Below are positions 57,610 to 64,000 of a stretch of DNA of 64,000 bases, piece by piece (positions within the stretch are counted from its first letter, which is position 1; each line of letters begins with the position of its first letter). The stretch covers positions 745,001 through 809,000 of the forward strand of contig JAUIRK010000007.1 in the NCBI GenBank assembly GCA_030549495.1. The letters run 5' to 3'. Both the position numbers and the translations under genes were made by a program. The notes under the pieces were generated by a model, which did not search any database, was not told where the DNA came from, and was given only the letters and a program-made list of their open reading frames with translations. The stretch comes from Nectonema munidae (Eukaryota > Nematomorpha > Nectonematoida > Nectonematidae).

Positions 57610-59110
57610 AAAAGAAAAGTTGAGCCCGCGTTCCATTGTTCAAAGACTTTTTATTGGAGGACTTCGTTGCGGTAAAACTCAGATTTTGAACATTATAAAG
57701 AATAAGCTGGAGTAGATTGATGAATTTCAAAATAAAAGACCAAACGATCGTAAGCAAAAAGCACGAAAAATGTCAAACGATCAATTAAACTGCAATCCTT
57801 TATGAATGGTTTAAAAAAGTTCGGCTAGGTTGCTACCTTTGAGCGGTCCTCTATTTCAGGAAAAAGCCAAAGAGATTGCAGTTCAGTTTAAACTTCAAGA
57901 TTTTAAAGCATCAAATGGTTGGCTAGAAGCCTTTCGTCGTAGGCATAGCATAGTATTCGGTAAGATGAATGGAAAAAGTGGCGGAGTTGATAAGAATGTT
58001 ATGGGAGACTGGAATCAGAAACTACCCAAAATCTGTTCCAATTATGATGCTCGTAACATCTTCAACATGGATGAAACTGGGCTTTTTTTAAAAAATGTCT
58101 GCTGACACAACGTTACATTCAAAGGAACGGGCTGTTTTGGTGGAAAACGTTCGAAGGAGGGTATCACTCTTATATTGTGTGCTAATTCTCTTGGAGAAAA
58201 AGAGCGTCCAATGTTAATTGGCAAATCATTTAAACTCCGTTGCTTTGGAAAAATACAACATAAAGATCTTCCGGTAGATTACCACGCAAACAAAAAGGCT
58301 TGGATGACTAGCAATCTTTTTGAACTTTTTATGAAAAAACTCAACAAATAAATGCAGTCCCAAAGCCGAAAGATCCTAATGTTGCTGGACAATGCTGCGT
58401 GCCATCCTCGTTTAGAGTTTTCTAATATAAAATCTGTTTTCCTTCCTCCTAACACTTCTTCCATCACTCAGCCAATGGATCAAGGAATAATACACGCGGT
58501 CAAATTGAATTTCAGAAAGTGACAGCTACAAGGTATAATTAGTCGAATGAAACAAGAAGAGGAGTTGACGGCTTCTGATCTGTTGCGACGCACTGATCTT
58601 CTTCAAGCTATTTATTGGTTTCACGAAACATGGGGAAAAATAAGGGCAGACACAAACTAGAAGTGTTTCCAAAGATCCGTGGAGTTGGTTGTGAAGACGC
58701 TGTAAGTAGAGTTGATGAAGACAAGGAAGAAGAGAATGGTGATATAGAGACTGTTTGTCGAGAAAATTTGCAAATGAGTTTAGATGAATTCGTTGGATTC
58801 GATGCTTCACTGGTGACAACTGATCATAATCACTCTTCAACTGTCCAAGATTTTCAGCGCCGACTTGAACTCAATCAAGAAAATGATGAAATCAGCGAAG
58901 AAGATGATGAAGGCTCACGTGAACTCCAGTACAAAAACCTTGGGGATGTGCCAGTAAAAGTATTTCTGAAATACAGGCATTCGCGATACACAAAGGCTTC
59001 ACTAAAGTACTCGAAAAATGCATAGAGTTGAATGATACAGTAGATCAAAAATCACAGTTACAAAAACAAAATGTCAAACAGTCAAAGATCTCTGATTTCT
59101 ATATTTTGAA
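57610..59110 (+). pseudogene. Tigger transposase, decayed
   Basis: An N-terminal helix-turn-helix remnant (GKTQILNIIKNKLE, near 57670) is followed by EKAKEIAVQFKLQDFKASNG and WLEAFRRRHSIVFGKMNGKS, the CENP-B-type DNA-binding part. All three catalytic acids are visible: NIFNMDETGLFLKN (near 58065), KILMLLDNAACHPRLEF (near 58380) and SSITQPMDQGIIHAVKLNF (near 58465). C-terminally an acidic EISEEDDEGSREL segment lies near 58890. One stop after LKNVC, further stops and at least one frame change break it. It is a different family from the 8304-10011 pogo element. Confidence 0.9.
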
Positions 59111-59485
59111 AAGAATAATGTAAGCCTCCATCATACATAACCTACATCACTATTAAATTTTTTATTAATAAAATGCTTTTCTGGTTTTTATTAATTTAAC
59201 TTTTAATATTTTTATCTTAGGTTTGCTATTCTATGCAGTTTATTTTTATAAAAAGAATGCTCTTTCTACACTATAATAATTTTTTTCGTTTTTTAATGAT
59301 TTTTTAGAGACAAGTGCCTAGTTAATAAATTCCACACAACCTTTTAAATACGAAATAAGAAGTACAATTATTTTTAACCTGTGTATTACGATCACCTGTG
59401 AATAGCGGTCAGGTTTTCCGTTTCCCTTGAGTGGCCGCTATAGACAGGTTTGACTTATATTCAAAGCAGACGCTTTGCATTTCTA

Positions 59486-59521
59486 GGGACACTGGTGTCC
59501 CACTCCTCATCAAAGGGTTAA
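59486..59521 (-). mobile_element. Solo piggyBac-like end
   Basis: GGGACACTGGTGTCCC (59486-59501, perfect 7-bp arms) is followed by ACTCCTCATCAAAGGGTTAA. The reverse complement, TTAACCCTTTGATGAGGAGT, is a standard piggyBac terminus. No partner end or transposase was identified; the Tigger element ends 30 bp upstream and may have inserted into this copy. Confidence 0.7.
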
Positions 59522-61073
59522 GAAGCCGTATCCTGAAAAGAAATTTTCTTACAGTTTGCATAATTCTTTTATTCGTTTTAACTCTTAAAATGAGCTTCCA
59601 ATAAATCTTTACTTTAATTGAACTTAAAAGAAGAAAATCTAATAATAGCTGAGTTAAAGAAGCTCAAGGTGAAATGCTATAGAAATTACAAGAAAAATCC
59701 TACGCTGTTAAGTATGTTAAAAGCTCACCAATGCCACTAAAAATTTTTGAAGTCTGACTCCTTTTAAATAAGTTAAAGCACACGTTTCCATCTCATTGTA
59801 CGAAAGTAGAAGCATTTTACAAACTCATTGATGAAATGATAGAAACTTGCTAAAGTTAAAAAATAAATAAATAGGTATGAAAACGACGTAGAATTTTGAT
59901 TAGAAGTGCTAAGCAATGCTTTAAGAATAAAATTATAGCAAAAGATCATCTTAATCAACTAATTAGTACTTTCCTAAAAGTGGAAAAGCTTTTGAAATGT
60001 GCAAAAATTATGTTTTGAACATGGTGAATGTCAAATAAAAGTATATTAAAACAAGAGAGTTCAAGGAAACAGAATAATTGATATTATTGAACTTGGGGGG
60101 CTTTTAAAAAGAGTTGAACTTCTGGAAGGTATAATCATTAAATCATCATTCAAGTAGGAAATTTGAAGGTAATTTGTGTCAAATTGTATCTATAATATAT
60201 ATTTGCAAAATCAACTATTTCAAATAAACTGGCATTATACAGGCGCATGCTCCAGTCTAGACACGCCTCTGTGCACGCATACACATTCTCATTTGCATCA
60301 ACTGGAAGTGTAAAAAGAAGATAGAAAGTGCTTACTGCTGAATTCTTGCAAATTATAAAAAAATGGCATAGAACAGAGAAGAGTAGTCGGTTTGGAAAAG
60401 AAATCCTCAAGTTCGCGAACCTGACAGAAAGACGTACTATTGATTTTCCTCATTATAGCAACATACGTATTATTCACTAAACTATACAGTTACGCAATGA
60501 AAAAAGAATATGAGATAGAACAGATCCATTTAGTGAAAATTCTTTCTTCATCCGCGGTAGGTCTGTGCTTCCTAAGAATTTAACGTGCTTCCACTAAGAA
60601 TCGGCGATAAAATTTTCGATAGGCGATGTCGGCCTTCGTCAGCCCCGGCCATATATATATAGACTTTAATATGGAATTTAGAAGCATACATCTAATACAC
60701 GATTTTTGTGCTATTGGCGTTCAACTTGAATGAAAATTGAAATGCATATTTAACACCAGTTGCAATTTATACGGAAACCCTAATTTATACTTTTATTGAT
60801 CCTTGATTTATTGATTTTATTGGTTATTGAGGCGCAACAATGAAAGGGGTCGACCTCGGATTTTTCAGGACCGTATTGGCACCCTTCAGAACTGAAGAGA
60901 TCATCGAACTCCAACACAAAACTTTTTTTAGAAAATTAATTCAACTTTAACAGTTAGACATATTTTTGCAACATTGTAGGAAACTAGCATAGATCATTTA
61001 CCCAGAGTTAACTTTTTGGGTCGATAGGTGCTCGACAGCGAAATTGAGCCTATATTTGACATTTGCATTTGAA
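59522..61073. other. Gene-free stretch
   Basis: No coding exon, RNA gene or mobile element recognised. A less AT-rich patch lies near 60545-60650. Confidence 0.5.
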
Positions 61074-61141
61074 AATAGAACCTTGAAAGTACTCCAGAAC
61101 AGGTTTTGGTATAATAAAAAGGGTACTTTCAAGGTTCTATT
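61074..61141. repeat. Perfect 19-bp inverted repeat (hairpin)
   Basis: AATAGAACCTTGAAAGTAC at 61074-61092 and its exact reverse complement at 61123-61141 are separated by 30 nt. The fold resembles a small-RNA precursor or a foldback element, but expression is unknown. Confidence 0.9.
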
Positions 61142-61521
61142 TGTATGATGGCAAAGGGTATGATGATGAATAGGCCGGTGAATAAGAATGTGCAAGGTAA
61201 GCTTTTCTTCCCTAACCAATTCGAAATTCTAAATTTCAGTAAGATGTTTTTTATATTTTAGTAGATAACACGAAATTAACATTATTCTAACAAATTTCAA
61301 TACTTTTACATTGAAATGTTAGATTTTATCCTTTTCAGGTAAGAAAATGAAAATTTCTTCTAGTTTTCATGTGATATAAGAGAAATTTCATCAGAAGGGT
61401 TATTTCAAAAAAAAGAAAGTTAAAAAGAAACCTTTCAGAATTTTTGAATGGGCAGTCCCCTATTTGAGATATTTTTGATCTCATTTTTAAGTGTAAGGAT
61501 TATATTTTAAGAAAATAACGT
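61142..61521. other. Gene-free AT-rich stretch
   Basis: Nothing recognised. Confidence 0.5.
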
Positions 61522-62543
61522 CAGACCTGGTTTATCCGACACTGTTGGTTTCACACATATTCTTGTCGGATTCTGAATTGTCGGGTAAACGAAATTTCTA
61601 ACAGTGTATGAAATTTATAAAGGATCAATACGACAAATTAAAATGTTATTTATGTTTATTATAAATAAATAATTCACAAATGATCACTTCAAATTCTATC
61701 CTACACCAAAGAGATGGGAAAAGTGAAGAAACTAGTGCGTCGTCAATACATCATCTTTAGGTATAAACTAAGAATCATCGACAAACATATGGAAAGTATT
61801 GAACTCGTTTTGTAAAGCGAGTACTATCGCACAGTCAACCTTAAAAATGTATTACGAAAAAGACATTTTTAATATTTTGTCTGTCGGATTAACAAACACT
61901 ACGAGAGCGTTTAAAAGAAATTGTTTTCATTTGAAGCAGTGTCGGTGCCGGGATGTGAATGTCGGAATAACGGGGGAGAAAAACATTGAAAAGGGTGTCG
62001 GTTAGCGGGGTTGTCGACACTGGTCAACAGCCAATTTTCATCAGTGATATTATATGGATAAGAGAGGTACAACTCGCATCAGCAGTAGACGTCTTATACA
62101 GTTTAATTCTAACTTCTGTTTTATAACTATTTGTATTGATTTTGTCTTTATAATCTTTTTATAATTTTTCTGTTTCGGGTGCTGAGTCATTGTTATTATC
62201 ATGGTTAAGTTCTACTCAGGATGTCAAGGCATTGTAAGAACAGTTCTATATTTTGTTATGAATGTGTTTTATTTACCACCAAAGCTCAGCAAAGTGCTTT
62301 TAAGCCATCACAAGTGAAATCAAGATCTACGAGTTGTATTTTGGTTGTTCTTTAGGCTTAGGGTATCCTATAAGTTAAAATAGCAAGTATCAAACATGAA
62401 AATCTGATCTAATGGAGAAAATTGGACTAGATCTGTAATCAGCATAAAAAATTAGCGAAGAAAAGTCAATCAGAAACTCTGGTGATCAAAAAATGTTCCA
62501 TTTTGTTAACCTGTGTAATCGATAGTCGGATAAACGAGGTCCG
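61522..62543 (+). mobile_element. Truncated pogo/Tigger-like element
   Basis: CAGACCTGGTTTATCCGA at 61522 and the reverse complement of CGGACCTCGTTTATCCGA ending at 62543 agree at 16 of 18 positions. Inside, YKLRIIDKHMES and a changed-frame KASTIAQSTLKMYYEK (61750-61860) look like the N-terminal helix-turn-helix part of a Tigger transposase; the catalytic part is absent. Several extra GTCGGATTAAC and GTCGGAATAACG copies occur inside. Confidence 0.7.
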
Positions 62544-62693
62544 ATTGATTTACGCATTTTTTCTTTTTCAAAATGTTTAAAAAGTGGTATTAGCATCAGT
62601 TTTTTTATGTATAAGTGAACACATCTGTATCTTAAAGCAGCCTATTTTCGGTAAACATAGCGGCTTATGTTATGTGCGCTTTATTGTTTTTTT

Positions 62694-62995
62694 GAAAGGC
62701 GGATGGGTGTTTTAGTCAATGCAAGTAGATGTCCGCGGCTCATTGCATGCACTTTACAGCACCTTTTTGCAAGGCATAGTTATGAATTTACTCACCTGTG
62801 TAATCAAGTTTCCAGCATGTTCAGATAGGTTTTATATCGCTTATTACTTTTGAAATATTCTACCATATTTTACGTGCAACATATCAAATTGATGCTTCTT
62901 CCATGGGTTTCATTTGTATTTACAAGTAAATATTTTAAGGAATATAAAATTTTGTTATAATCAGTTCTTTTCGTAATTAACAGATGAGAAATGTA
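62694..62995 (+). repeat. 300-bp dispersed repeat, copy 2
   Basis: It is the inverted counterpart of 52706-52996. It starts GAAAGGCGGATGGGTGTTTT, contains TTTTACGTGCAACATATCAA, and ends near TAATTAACAGATGAGAAATG. Confidence 0.8.
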
Positions 62996-64000
62996 TATTT
63001 TTTAATTTTGGCACATTTTTTTTGTTTCAAATTTTATTTATATTAGGAAACTTTAATAGGCATGAGGCAAACACCACAAAACCTAGAAAAACGGAGCTTC
63101 CCGTAGAGTTCAAGATGAAGTTAAGACCATCTCAACCTTAATAACCATAGTTTTTATTTCCATATCTCAGTTTAAGTAAATTTTTTATATTGTAATTTTT
63201 TTTCTCTAGATATAGCTTATAACTTTATTCTCTTTGATCCATGGATGATACTTTCATTTGTGATAAGAAATATAAATCGAAATTTAACGTTATATTGACA
63301 ATAATTATTTCCATAACCCACTTGTCAATAAATTGAGTATTGATGTTATGAAAAAAAAATTTGATAAAAAAATCAATTAAAAACTTTTTAATTTTTACTA
63401 CTATATTTGAAAACGGCCATCTGTAATCAGAATGACTAGAAAAAAAGTTAAAAAAATTCTTTTTTGATTTTAGGAAGTTTTAGTTTCGGACGTTTTGACC
63501 AGGTTACTAAATTATAGTTACCTAGTAGTTAGATAACGTGTGTCGAGGTATGCGATTTAGTGTTTATTCTTTACGACATTATTATAAAATATCAAAATCT
63601 ATTAAAGATTAGTTTGGTTATAAAATATGCTTTGCTCTATATTATATTTCATATAAAAGAACATTAGAACTTTGTTAAATTTTATAATAACTTTTTTCTG
63701 TACTTGATAAGATGTATGCATATTGCATACACATAATCAGAAAATAAAACAGTATTAGTACTTTTAGAATTTTTTTGAAAAAGAAAAAATTTGCAAATTG
63801 TTTTAGAATCTTTTAGCAAAGTGAGAAAGTAAATCTACAAAAATGTTGACCAGAGACGAAGTTCTAATATAAATATGTTGGGTTTGTATAGTTTTTAAAA
63901 CTCCATCAAAAACTGGGTTAAAAGCTTTTGTAATAAAATCGGAAGTTACTACAAATATTTTCTTTTACTTTAAATTTAACCAAATTAAAAAGCTCTAAAA
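62996..64000. other. Gene-free AT-rich stretch
   Basis: No gene or element recognised up to the window end. Confidence 0.5.

Larger units (their letters stand above)
56938..59457 (+). mobile_element. Tigger-type pogo element
   Basis: TACAGTCAAACCTGCTTTAA at the left and CAGGTTTGACTTA at the right are inverted Tigger-type ends with TA targets; further AACGACCACCTGTAAATAGC-like phrases lie inside both ends. Length is about 2.5 kb. The transposase lies at 57610-59110. A T-homopolymer block at 57296-57560 probably reflects assembly trouble. Confidence 0.9.

Noticed and set aside
60150-60410. 86-codon minus-strand ORF with possible signal peptide
   Set aside because: No family, no supporting exon structure, and low-complexity hydrophobic sequence is common in AT-rich DNA.
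1-64000. LTR retroelements, endogenous viruses or Polintons
   Set aside because: No long direct repeats, integrase, protease, capsid, envelope or polymerase-B motifs were recognised on either strand.

Overview
The window looks like animal nuclear DNA from an AT-rich arthropod genome. A caligid copepod such as a salmon louse is my best guess, but this is inference. Support comes from spliced host genes with GT-AG introns, a muscle myosin regulatory light chain with an arthropod-style Lys/Glu-rich N-terminus, a neuropeptide receptor of thyrotropin-releasing-hormone (TRH) receptor type, and a dense load of decayed DNA transposons (piggyBac, hAT, pogo/Tigger, IS630/Tc1). I saw no bacterial operons, CRISPR arrays, rRNA, retroviral or LTR elements, or Polintons.

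Layout. 1-5400: gene-poor, with a degenerate short tandem repeat, a hAT element with a ZBED-like transposase (1925-4187) and an IS630-like relic. 5450-10165: a satellite of about 145-150 bp per unit, one array of which carries a nearly complete pogo element (8304-10011). 10270-16700: a piggyBac relic, an RTE-like LINE end, a tRNA-like SINE head, a second piggyBac (about 13405-15675) and a local tandem repeat. 17150-20500: more satellite. 22824-28237 (+): myosin regulatory light chain, five coding exons, 202 aa. 28240-36500: hAT relic and a TTAA-bounded piggyBac (30654-34599) with a nested hAT piece and a corrupt-looking homopolymer block. 36510-38260: the longest satellite array. 41705-55614 (-): a four-exon, 363-aa GPCR whose introns are full of transposon debris. 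56938-59457 (+): Tigger element with a second homopolymer block. 59486-64000: a piggyBac-like end, a hairpin, a pogo-like relic and a 300-bp repeat that matches one in the GPCR's first intron in inverted orientation.

The two host genes converge (+ then -) about 13 kb apart. The light chain acts in muscle. The receptor is predicted to detect an amidated neuropeptide of EFLamide/TRH type. Everything else is mobile or repetitive DNA. Its most unusual structural feature is that six unlike piggyBac-type loci each carry short palindromes near their ends, with the same plan but family-specific arms.
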